A stretch of DNA of 64,000 nucleotides, taken from positions 3,906,001-3,970,000 of the forward strand of contig OY969905.1 of NCBI GenBank assembly GCA_963704455.1. The letters are read 5' to 3'. The notes beneath the pieces were generated by a model. The model was not told where the DNA came from. It saw nothing but the letters and a program-made list of their open reading frames with translations, and did not search any database. The DNA comes from DASTCZ01 sp963704455 (GTDB lineage: Bacteria > Acidobacteriota > Terriglobia > Acidiferrales > UBA7541). Made by a program: the position numbers and the translations under genes. Shown one piece after another: positions 1 through 7,014 of this stretch (the first letter of the stretch is position 1; every line of letters begins with the position of its first letter).

Positions 1-783
1 CAGTTTGGTTTGCGTGGGCGCGGGCATCTCACCGATCTCGTCAAGAAGAAGCGTGCCGCCATCGGCCAACTCAAAGCAGCCGAGTCGGCGCTCCGCCGCG
101 CCGGTGAAAGCTCCTTTTTCGTGGCCGAAGATTTCGCTTTCCATCAGTGATTCCGGGATGGCGGAACAGTTGATGGCGACGAACGGCTTATCCGTGCGCG
201 GAGAAAGCCGGTGAAGCGTGCGCGCGACAATTTCCTTGCCCGAGCCCGTTTCGCCGGTGATGAGCACCGAGGCCGAGGAAGGCGCGGCCTGCTCGACTAG
301 ATGCAGCACTTCCAGCATCGCCTTTGAGCCGCCGATGAGGCTGCCCAGCCGTCCGGTGTCACGCAACTGGCGCGTGAGGGCGGAGACTTGCTTTTTGTCG
401 CGAATCCGGCCGAGCGCGCGATCCAGCAGCGCGCGAAGCACCGGCGCGCGAAGCGGCTTTTCGATATACCAGAATGCGCCGGCCTCGATGGCGGCGACGG
501 CGCGGTCTTCACTGCCGCGTCCGGTGATTACGATGGCTGGGATGTGCGAGAGTTCTTCTGAAAGGCGGCCCAGAAATGCGAGGCCGTCCATACCGGGCAG
601 CTCGACGTCTGCAATCACAAGCGAAGGCTGGAATTCGGCGAAGCGCTCGAGCGCCTCTTCGGCGCTGCCCACCCCCAGGACTCCGTAGCCCCATTTGCGC
701 AAAAGGGCTTCATAGCCCGCGCGGGCATTGGCTTCGTCTTCTACGATGAGGATTCGTTCACTGGCGCCGTTTTGTTCTGCCAT
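1..783 (-). CDS. Sigma-54-dependent response regulator, NtrC family (3' end cut by window edge)
   Basis: Reading the minus strand from ATG at 783 gives an open frame of 261 codons running off the window start. Residues about 9-120 are a receiver domain (ILIVEDE acidic pocket, phospho-acceptor Asp in VIADVELPGMDG, conserved Lys in EKPL). From about residue 148 a sigma-54 interaction AAA+ domain follows, with Walker A GETGSGKE, the sigma-54-contacting loop GAFTGA and the start of Walker B (GGTLLLDEIGEM). The rest of the ATPase and any Fis-type DNA-binding domain lie outside the window. Such proteins are phosphorylated by a sensor kinase and activate sigma-54 promoters; the partner kinase is not identifiable here. 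It is transcribed away from the OmpA-like gene at 1185. A plus-strand open frame inside this region is a shadow of this conserved gene. Confidence 0.93.
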   Translation of the reverse strand, partial: MAEQNGASERILIVEDEANARAGYEALLRKWGYGVLGVGSAEEALERFAEFQPSLVIADVELPGMDGLAFLGRLSEELSHIPAIVITGRGSEDRAVAAIEAGAFWYIEKPLRAPVLRALLDRALGRIRDKKQVSALTRQLRDTGRLGSLIGGSKAMLEVLHLVEQAAPSSASVLITGETGSGKEIVARTLHRLSPRTDKPFVAINCSAIPESLMESEIFGHEKGAFTGAAERRLGCFELADGGTLLLDEIGEMPAPTQTKL

Positions 784-1184
784 ATGGGAGCCGCAGATTG
801 GCTCATTCTGCAATTTAACAGCAGCGGGCGAGGAATGCCACCCACACGGCGAGGCAACGGTTGAAACGCCCGTTTCGCGCAACCAGTTCGTGCGACCGGA
901 TCATTGAAATCCCGCCTTTCAGCCGTTTGTTTCGCCAGGCACTGTCCGCACAATCCGCAAAGGCCAGCGGGGGTTGCTCACAGGCCGGGTTGGGGAATAC
1001 AATGTCCGCCGTGGGGGGAATTGAATTCGCCTCCTATCGCAATTATGCCCAGTACCTTGGGCGAAGACCGCGAGCCCGCTTCGAGCTTTGAATATCAGTT
1101 AGTAGACTTCATCTGGCTTCGTCAATCTGGTGGGCCGAGGGTCGCGGCTGGGCGAGAGAGTGTTCCAAAATTCAGGAGGATGAA
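784..1184. other. Divergent intergenic region, 401 bp
   Basis: This lies between the minus-strand regulator and the plus-strand OmpA-like gene, so it should hold both promoters. I see no convincing -35/-10 pair and no GG-N10-GC sigma-54 element in either orientation. The only clear signal is the strong Shine-Dalgarno CAGGAGGA at 1173-1180 in front of the ATG at 1185. Short overlapping open frames here have no recognisable product. Confidence 0.5.
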
Positions 1185-2795
1185 ATGAGAAGTCGTGCAA
1201 GTGTGCTGGCGATTGCAGCGCTGCTGTTTGTTCCCACAGTGTTCGCGCAGCAAAATGGTTCGAGTGCGGGGGCGGCGGACAGTGCGTCGCCCAACAGCGG
1301 GTCCGCGCCCGCGGCAAGGCAGCCGAAAGATGCGAAGACGGCGAGTGCGCCGAAATCGGGCGCAGACCCTCATATCAAGCCCGGCACAGATTATCCGCAC
1401 TGGGAAGCATTTGTAGGCTATTCGTTTTTTGATTTTCGCCCGGGCTCAACGGTGCCCGGCACTGTCCATGCAAATGGCGGGAGCGCATCCATTGCGTACA
1501 ACCTGAACCACTGGTTCGGGCTGGTGGGAGATTTCGGCGGGTATCACGCTGGAACGATCAATAACACCAGTGTGGACGCAACCGGTTACACCTATATGTT
1601 CGGCCCGCGACTCTCATACCGGAACAATTCAATGGTAACGCCGTTTGCGCAGGTTTTATTCGGTGGCGCGTGGGCGAGCGCATCCTTGTCTCCGACTGCA
1701 GCGAGCGCCAACGCATTCTCGCTGGCGGCGGGTGGCGGTTTCGATTTGAAATTGACGAAGCATTTCTCCTGGCGGATGGCCCAGGTGGAATACGTCATGA
1801 CGACTTTCACCAATACGGGCGGTTCATATCCAGAGAACAACCTCCGTGTCTCCAGCGGACTGCTCATCCGGTGGGGAGCGCATCCGGAAGCGATAAATCG
1901 TCCGCCGACGGCATCGTGTTCCGCGGACAAGAACATGGTTATGGCGGGATCTGGAGAAACAGTTCCAGTTCATGTGTCCGCCAGCGATCCGGATGGCGAC
2001 TCGCTTACTTACACATGGAGCGCCACGGGAGGACGAGTGGATGGATCGGGCGCGGATGCGCGCTGGAGCGCCGGGAGTTCCGGCGCAGGCTCCTACTCAG
2101 TTTCCGCACGCGTGGATGACGGGCATGGCGGTTCTGCTTCGTGCTCGGTGGACATCCGCGTGACCGCTCCGCCACCGCCGCCGGCTCCGAAACCGCCCGT
2201 GATGAGCTGCTCGACGGACCGGAGCACCGTGATGGCAGGCGAGCGCGTCAACGTGACGGCATCGGCGTCCAGCCCGCAGAACTTCGCATTGAACTACACC
2301 TGGCGTGCCAATGCAGGGCAGATCGTGGGCACTGGAGCTTCAGTGCAATTCGATACGACCGGCCTTGGCCCGGGAACTTACACAATTACGGGTCGCGTGG
2401 AGGACGGACATGACGGCGCGGCGGATTGCACGGCGAATGTGACTGTGCAGCAGCCGCCACCGCCGCCACAGGCCAGCAAGATCAACGAGTGCACTACCTA
2501 TAAACCGGGCATCTCGCGGACGGACAACGCTTGCAAGCGCATCCTCGACGACGTGGCGCTGCGTTTGCAGAACGAACCCAAGGGGACGATAGTTATCATC
2601 GGCTACGCGGATCCGAAGGAACCGCACGCGAAGACCGTCGGTAAGGAACGCGGCGACAACGCTGCGAAATATCTGGTAGGCAAGGGCATCGATATGAGCC
2701 GGATCACGGTACGTGCGGGCAGCGGACAGGAAGGCGCTGGCGCAGCGAACCGCCGGATCGAAATCATCTGGGTTCCGGAAGGCGCAACCTACTAG
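1185..2795 (+). CDS. OmpA-family outer-membrane protein with beta-barrel, two PKD/Ig-like repeats and OmpA C-terminal domain
   Basis: 536 residues. A signal peptide (about 1-21, ending VFA-QQ) is followed by a low-complexity Ala/Ser/Pro linker and a region of alternating aromatic strands (about 70-230) like a small OmpA-type beta-barrel. Next come two related Ig/PKD-like domains (about 240-325 and 337-420), each starting with a Cys-Ser-x-Asp motif and separated by proline-rich hinges (PPPPPAPKPP and QQPPPPPQ). The C-terminal 110 residues match OmpA-like peptidoglycan-binding domains (VIIGYADP, KERGDNAAKYL, ending NRRIEII). The likely role is tethering outer membrane to peptidoglycan. The start is fixed by a strong Shine-Dalgarno at 1173-1180, and an intrinsic terminator follows at 2829-2871, so it is probably monocistronic. 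Confidence 0.85.
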   Translation: MRSRASVLAIAALLFVPTVFAQQNGSSAGAADSASPNSGSAPAARQPKDAKTASAPKSGADPHIKPGTDYPHWEAFVGYSFFDFRPGSTVPGTVHANGGSASIAYNLNHWFGLVGDFGGYHAGTINNTSVDATGYTYMFGPRLSYRNNSMVTPFAQVLFGGAWASASLSPTAASANAFSLAAGGGFDLKLTKHFSWRMAQVEYVMTTFTNTGGSYPENNLRVSSGLLIRWGAHPEAINRPPTASCSADKNMVMAGSGETVPVHVSASDPDGDSLTYTWSATGGRVDGSGADARWSAGSSGAGSYSVSARVDDGHGGSASCSVDIRVTAPPPPPAPKPPVMSCSTDRSTVMAGERVNVTASASSPQNFALNYTWRANAGQIVGTGASVQFDTTGLGPGTYTITGRVEDGHDGAADCTANVTVQQPPPPPQASKINECTTYKPGISRTDNACKRILDDVALRLQNEPKGTIVIIGYADPKEPHAKTVGKERGDNAAKYLVGKGIDMSRITVRAGSGQEGAGAANRRIEIIWVPEGATY

Positions 2796-2828
2796 ACTCG
2801 AACAATACAATTCACGGGAATCCGTGAG

Positions 2829-2871
2829 CAGGCCCGGCGCAGCATCGTCTGCACCGGGCCTGTTTGTTTTT
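2829..2871 (+). terminator. Rho-independent terminator after the OmpA-like gene
   Basis: A perfect 9-bp GC-rich stem (CAGGCCCGG at 2829-2837, CCGGGCCTG at 2854-2862) with an internally pairing loop is followed directly by a T-rich tract (TTTGTTTTT, 2863-2871), 34 bp after the stop codon. Confidence 0.9.
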
Positions 2872-2936
2872 GGGTGGAGGCGTTGCCGCGCGAGTAGCGG
2901 CGAACGTAGAATTGCGGAAGGGCAATTCACGAAGGA

Positions 2937-4949
2937 ATGAAAACTCGCATTCAAATCGCAATCCTGCTCGGGCTCTTTGCCGCGCCGCATTCCTTTGCGC
3001 AAACGTGGCAGCCGATGGGGCCGCCGGGCGGAGATGTGCGTACGCTCACGAGCGATCCATCCGACCGCAATCGAGTTTTCCTCGGCACAGCGGACGGGCA
3101 CGTATTCGGCTCGACGGACGCGGGAGCGCACTGGACGCTTTTGGGCCGCGCGGGAACGCGGCTGGATAGTGTGGTGACCGCGATCGTTGTGGATCCGCGC
3201 GCGCCGCAAGTGATGTGGGCGGGCACATGGACGCAGGATCGGAAAGCAGGGGGCGGCGTCTATCGAAGTGAAGATGGCGGCCGCACGTGGTCTGATTCGG
3301 GATTGAAAGGGCATGCCGTGCGCGCGCTTGCGGAAGCGCGGTCCGATTTGAATGTGCTTATCGCTGGAGCTGTGGATGGAGTGTTCCGGTCCGCCAACTC
3401 AGGGAAGACGTGGGAGCGCATTTCGCCGGAAGGCCACGAGGAGTTGCGCAATTTCGATTCGATCGCTCTTGACCCCGGCAACGCACGAATTATTTATGCG
3501 GGCACGTATCACCTTCCCTGGAAGACCAGCGATGGCGGGGAGCACTGGGTTCCCGTCCACGAAGGAATGATTGACGATTCGGACGTGATGAGCATGCTGG
3601 TAGACCGAACGCAGCCGCGGCGAATTTTCGCGAGCGCTTGCTCGGGGATTTATCTGAGCGAAGACGGCGCGGGATTGTGGCGCAAGATTCAGGGGATCCC
3701 TTACTCGGCTCGGAGAACGCAGGAAATTCTGCAGGACCCGGAGCATGCGGCGACGATTTATGCGGCAACAACCGAAGGGCTTTGGGTCACGGCAAATGGA
3801 GGAGTGAGCTGGAAGCGGCTCACTCCGGGCGATTGGGTGATCAATTCCGTGGCTCTCCTTCCGGGGCGTCTCCTGATTGGCACCGAAAAACTGGGAGTGC
3901 TGGTGAGCGAGGATGGCGGCGCGCATTACAGCGCCGCGAACGATGGTTTTTTTCACCGGCAAATCGTGTCTCTCGCGCTTGACCGCCAGAAGGAGGGCCG
4001 CGTTCTCGCGGTGCTGGCAAACGCTCCGGAGTCGCTGCTCGTAACTGAGGATGGAGGGAACACCTGGGCTCCGCTAGGGCACGGATTGAGGATGCAGGGT
4101 GTGCGGCGTCTATATGCAGCGCCCGGCGGTTGGTGGGCCGCGCTTGAGCGAGGCGGACTGATTCGGTATGAGGCTCCGAAGTCGGCATGGACGCCCGTGG
4201 GCCGGTTGGATGCCGCAACCGCTTCGCTGCTTGCCTCGCTTACCTCCGCTGCGCAAAAAAAACAGGGGCGAATGGCGGCGACGCGTCCAGCGGGAAACGG
4301 ATTCACTGAGCAAGTTAATGACATGGCTTTTTCTGAATCGTCCTGGCTGGCCGCGACGGAGCGCGGCCTGATGCGCTCAACGGATCGCGGCGAAACGTGG
4401 GAGATCCTCCCGCTTGGACCGCTGCCTGCGCTGCCAGTGCGCAGCGTAAGGGTTTCTCCGGACGGCATGAATATGTGGGTTGTCTCCCTGCGCGGATTGG
4501 TCTTTTCGCATGACGGCGGAAAAACTTGGAACTGGCACGATCTTCCGGAAGCCGCGGGAGCCGCCCTCTGGCTTGACGCTACGACAACCGGCGATGAAGA
4601 GACGATCGTAGCCGACGCAGAAAACGGCCTTTATATTTCGCGCGACGCTGGGAAGACCTGGAAGCTTGCCGGGGCCGGCATTCCGCAAGCTCCGGTTCAG
4701 GACCTCGCAATTGCGGGAGATACTTTCCTGGCTTCCATGCGCGCGGGCGGGCTTTATCTTTCCCGCGATCGCGGAAGATCATGGACACGGGTTTCCGGGA
4801 TGCTCGCTGAGGGTTTTTTCCCCGTAGTGACCACGGAAGACCGGGCAGCGGTCCTGTTCGCGGCTTCTGCGACGGAAGGGCTCTACGCAATACGATTTGC
4901 CAATGCCGGGACCCAGCAGCCTTCTTCGGGCGGGACTCCCAATCATTAG
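2937..4949 (+). CDS. Secreted Asp-box (BNR-like) beta-propeller protein
   Basis: 670 residues with signal peptide MKTRIQIAILLGLFAAPHSFA. The mature protein is a string of Asp-box repeats of the type S-x-D-x-G-x-T-W: STDAGAHW, SEDGGRTW, SANSGKTW, TSDGGEHW, SEDGAGLW, TANGGVSW, SEDGGAHY, TEDGGNTW, STDRGETW, SHDGGKTW, SRDAGKTW, SRDRGRSW. Twelve repeats are enough for one large or two joined propellers, as in sortilin/VPS10-like and photosystem-assembly-factor-like proteins. No glycosidase catalytic motif is evident, so a binding or scaffold role outside the cytoplasm is more likely than hydrolysis; this is inference. A Shine-Dalgarno-like AAGGA lies almost against the ATG. The gene stands alone between a terminator and the sigma-54 regulator. 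Confidence 0.8.
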   Translation: MKTRIQIAILLGLFAAPHSFAQTWQPMGPPGGDVRTLTSDPSDRNRVFLGTADGHVFGSTDAGAHWTLLGRAGTRLDSVVTAIVVDPRAPQVMWAGTWTQDRKAGGGVYRSEDGGRTWSDSGLKGHAVRALAEARSDLNVLIAGAVDGVFRSANSGKTWERISPEGHEELRNFDSIALDPGNARIIYAGTYHLPWKTSDGGEHWVPVHEGMIDDSDVMSMLVDRTQPRRIFASACSGIYLSEDGAGLWRKIQGIPYSARRTQEILQDPEHAATIYAATTEGLWVTANGGVSWKRLTPGDWVINSVALLPGRLLIGTEKLGVLVSEDGGAHYSAANDGFFHRQIVSLALDRQKEGRVLAVLANAPESLLVTEDGGNTWAPLGHGLRMQGVRRLYAAPGGWWAALERGGLIRYEAPKSAWTPVGRLDAATASLLASLTSAAQKKQGRMAATRPAGNGFTEQVNDMAFSESSWLAATERGLMRSTDRGETWEILPLGPLPALPVRSVRVSPDGMNMWVVSLRGLVFSHDGGKTWNWHDLPEAAGAALWLDATTTGDEETIVADAENGLYISRDAGKTWKLAGAGIPQAPVQDLAIAGDTFLASMRAGGLYLSRDRGRSWTRVSGMLAEGFFPVVTTEDRAAVLFAASATEGLYAIRFANAGTQQPSSGGTPNH

Positions 4950-4961
4950 GTTCGAAGCAGT

Positions 4962-4997
4962 CCATTCCCATTTTGGGACGGAACCCATTCCCATTTT
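4962..4997. repeat. Direct repeat CCATTCCCATTTT, 23 bp apart
   Basis: Identical 13-mers occupy 4962-4974 and 4985-4997, spaced 23 bp start to start (about two helical turns), upstream of the promoters for the sigma-54 regulator. This geometry would suit a dimeric operator or activator site, but no regulator is known. Confidence 0.5.
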
Positions 4998-5050
4998 TGC
5001 ATTCCATTGAAAACTCTGCTTTTGCGTGCCCATACCTGCCGCAAATGAAA

Positions 5051-5080
5051 TTGACACTTTACCGGTTGTGGTACTAATCT
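5051..5080 (+). promoter_or_regulatory. Candidate sigma-70 promoter
   Basis: TTGACA at 5051-5056 and TAATCT at 5075-5080, spacer 18 bp, upstream of the sigma-54 activator gene at 5200. It would give a basal transcript in addition to the sigma-54 promoter downstream of it. Confidence 0.5.
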
Positions 5081-5150
5081 GCACTCATGATTCCGACTAT
5101 ATTTAAGGGTAAAGTCTCTATAATCAGAGTTTCAAGGCCCCGTTCTAGAA

Positions 5151-5166
5151 TGGCACAAGGGTTGCT
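5151..5166 (+). promoter_or_regulatory. Sigma-54 (-24/-12) promoter
   Basis: TGGCACAAGGGTTGCT fits the consensus TGGCAC-N5-TTGCW with the exact GG-N10-GC spacing. The predicted start is near 5176, about 24 bp before the GTG at 5200. The promoted gene is itself a sigma-54 activator, so autogenous control is likely. Confidence 0.85.
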
Positions 5167-5199
5167 CTCAATCCCTATGCAATCCAACTGAGGGGGAGC

Positions 5200-6606
5200 G
5201 TGGAGACCAATACTGCATTCGAGTCGCCGGCCAAGCCGCTGTCAATTGTCACCGCGCTCCTAGTGGAAGATAGCCCTGAGGACCGCGAAGTTTGCAAAGA
5301 AGTGGGTGAAGAAGCCGGGCTCCTAGTCCGGACTGCGGCGACCACGGAGGAAGCGTTAACGGCACTCGAAGAATATCCCATTGATATTGTGCTGACGGAC
5401 CTGCGCGTACCTGAAATGGGAGGGATGGCGCTCCTGCGGCACATCCGCAGCCAATGGCCGCACGTTTCGGTGATCGTGCTGACGCAATATGGAACGATTG
5501 ATACGGCGCTTGAAGCGACACGCCTCGGCGCGGCGGACTACGTCACCAAACCATTTCATATTGATGACCTGCGCGGAAAACTCGAGCGCGTGGCGCGCGC
5601 GCTTTTGCTGGATCAGGAGAACCGCATCCTTCGCGAGCAGTTGCGCACGCGGCCGGGGTTCGGCGGACTAATCGGCCTTTCCGCGAAGATGCAGCGTGTC
5701 TACCGCCTGATTGAAAAGGTGAGCCAGCACAATTACCCGGTATTGATTTTGGGCGAAAGCGGGACGGGGAAGGAGATTGTCGCAAGCTCCATCCATTTTC
5801 TGGGACCCCGCCGACAAAAACCATTTATGCCCGTGGATTGTTCGGCGCTGGTTCCATCGCTCATCGAATCCGAGCTGTTTGGGTACGTGAAAGGCGCGTT
5901 CACGGGGGCGCAGCACAACAAGCAGGGTCTTCTGGAAACCGCCGAGGAGGGGACGCTATTTCTCGACGAAATCGGCGACATGCCCGTGGACTTGCAGGCC
6001 AAACTGCTTCGCGCGTTGCAAGAGCATGAGATCAAGCCGGTCGGGTCCACAACGCGCGTGCCGTTGCGGGCGCGCATCATCGCGGCGACAAACCGCGATC
6101 TTGAAACCTCGATTCGCAACGGGACATTTCGGCAGGATCTCTATTTCCGTTTGAACGTCGTGCAGATCAAGATTCCTCCTTTGCGCGAACGAAAGAGCGA
6201 TATCCCGCTCCTCACCAATGCATTCCTCGAAAAGTTTGCTGATCCGGATCGCCCGCCGCGCAAATTGACGGAGGAAGCCTTGCGATGTCTGATGGCCTAC
6301 GATTGGCCAGGCAACGTGCGCGAACTTGAGAATGCCGTCGAGCGCGCAGTCGCGCTCGGGTCCGGACCCACACTGCAATTGAATGATTTGCCGTCGAATC
6401 TCCATTACGGCTCGGACGCACGGCCTTTGGATGACGACAAGTTGGTCCCCCTGGACGCGATGGAGCGCCGTGCCATCTTCCGCGCCTTGCAGGAAACTGG
6501 AGGCGACAAAGTGGCTGCCGCCCGCATACTTGGCATCGGCAAGACCACGCTTTACCGCAAGCTGAAGCATTACGAATCGCATCCCGCTGCCGCGACGCCG
6601 CAATAG
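5200..6606 (+). CDS. Sigma-54-dependent response regulator (NtrC/ZraR type)
   Basis: 468 residues. The receiver domain (about 17-130) has its phospho-acceptor at Asp67 (VLTDLRVPEMGG) and conserved Lys117 (TKPF). The sigma-54 AAA+ domain (about 155-390) has Walker A GESGTGKE at 185-192, an intact GAFTGA loop at 232-237, Walker B near 251-260 (GTLFLDEIGDM) and the sensor region ending in DWPGNVRELENAV. A Fis-type helix-turn-helix sits at the C-terminus (VAAARILGIGKTTLYRKL). All parts needed for phosphorylation-controlled activation of sigma-54 RNA polymerase are present. The start is GTG at 5200, with AGGGGGAG just upstream; an upstream ATG at 5177 is cut off by TGA. A sigma-54 promoter lies immediately upstream, and a hybrid kinase follows at 7015 as a plausible partner. 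Confidence 0.95.
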   Translation: METNTAFESPAKPLSIVTALLVEDSPEDREVCKEVGEEAGLLVRTAATTEEALTALEEYPIDIVLTDLRVPEMGGMALLRHIRSQWPHVSVIVLTQYGTIDTALEATRLGAADYVTKPFHIDDLRGKLERVARALLLDQENRILREQLRTRPGFGGLIGLSAKMQRVYRLIEKVSQHNYPVLILGESGTGKEIVASSIHFLGPRRQKPFMPVDCSALVPSLIESELFGYVKGAFTGAQHNKQGLLETAEEGTLFLDEIGDMPVDLQAKLLRALQEHEIKPVGSTTRVPLRARIIAATNRDLETSIRNGTFRQDLYFRLNVVQIKIPPLRERKSDIPLLTNAFLEKFADPDRPPRKLTEEALRCLMAYDWPGNVRELENAVERAVALGSGPTLQLNDLPSNLHYGSDARPLDDDKLVPLDAMERRAIFRALQETGGDKVAAARILGIGKTTLYRKLKHYESHPAAATPQ

Positions 6607-6848
6607 CGTTTCGGTTGGCGCGGCGAGCGAAAGTCACTTCCACGCAAATGATTCACTGATTCATTCTGCGCAGATAGCCCGCGCATTTGGCCTTGGAACG
6701 AGTGTTCACGCCTGTTTTCTAGATACTCCATTCAAACCACTCTGGAACCCAAAGCGAGGTTCCTGATTTCGTTGTGGGAAAACCTGCCGCGGATGTATTC
6801 CGGTGCATCTGCAACTCATTGATTCCAAGCAGGTTACCACCCCGGTGG

Positions 6849-6864
6849 TGGCATCCGCAGTGCA
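6849..6864 (+). promoter_or_regulatory. Candidate sigma-54 promoter before the kinase genes
   Basis: TGGCATCCGCAGTGCA keeps the invariant GG-N10-GC spacing and most of TGGCAC-N5-TTGCA. The predicted start is near 6875, just before the 39-codon ORF at 6888. It is weaker than the site at 5151, but the adjacent gene is a sigma-54 activator. Confidence 0.55.
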
Positions 6865-6887
6865 ATGCCTATTCCGGGAGAATATTG

Positions 6888-7007
6888 ATGCTTCGACAAA
6901 TGAGACGGTTCACGCCGGCCAAAGTTCTTCGCACAATCGCCGAATACGCAGCGGCGCTCGGTATTGCCGTGCTTGCCAGTTACTTAATTCTCGGGGCCAG
7001 GTGGTAG
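6888..7007 (+). CDS. Small single-span membrane protein (39 aa)
   Basis: A 39-codon ORF begins at ATG 6888 with GGGAG at 6876-6880 (7-bp spacing). It encodes a basic N-terminus (MLRQMRRFTPAKVLR) followed by one hydrophobic helix (AAALGIAVLASYLIL) and a short ARW tail. It ends 7 bp before the hybrid kinase start, so the two are probably co-transcribed from the sigma-54-like promoter at 6849. A longer frame from a GTG at 6774 exists, but its upstream part is not protein-like. The family is not recognised. A regulatory membrane peptide acting on the kinase is an inference from position only. Confidence 0.5.
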   Translation: MLRQMRRFTPAKVLRTIAEYAAALGIAVLASYLILGARW

Positions 7008-7014
7008 AAACCGA

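Noticed and set aside
218..688. 156-codon plus-strand ORF
   Set aside because: Antisense shadow of the NtrC-type regulator, whose minus-strand frame shows all family motifs.
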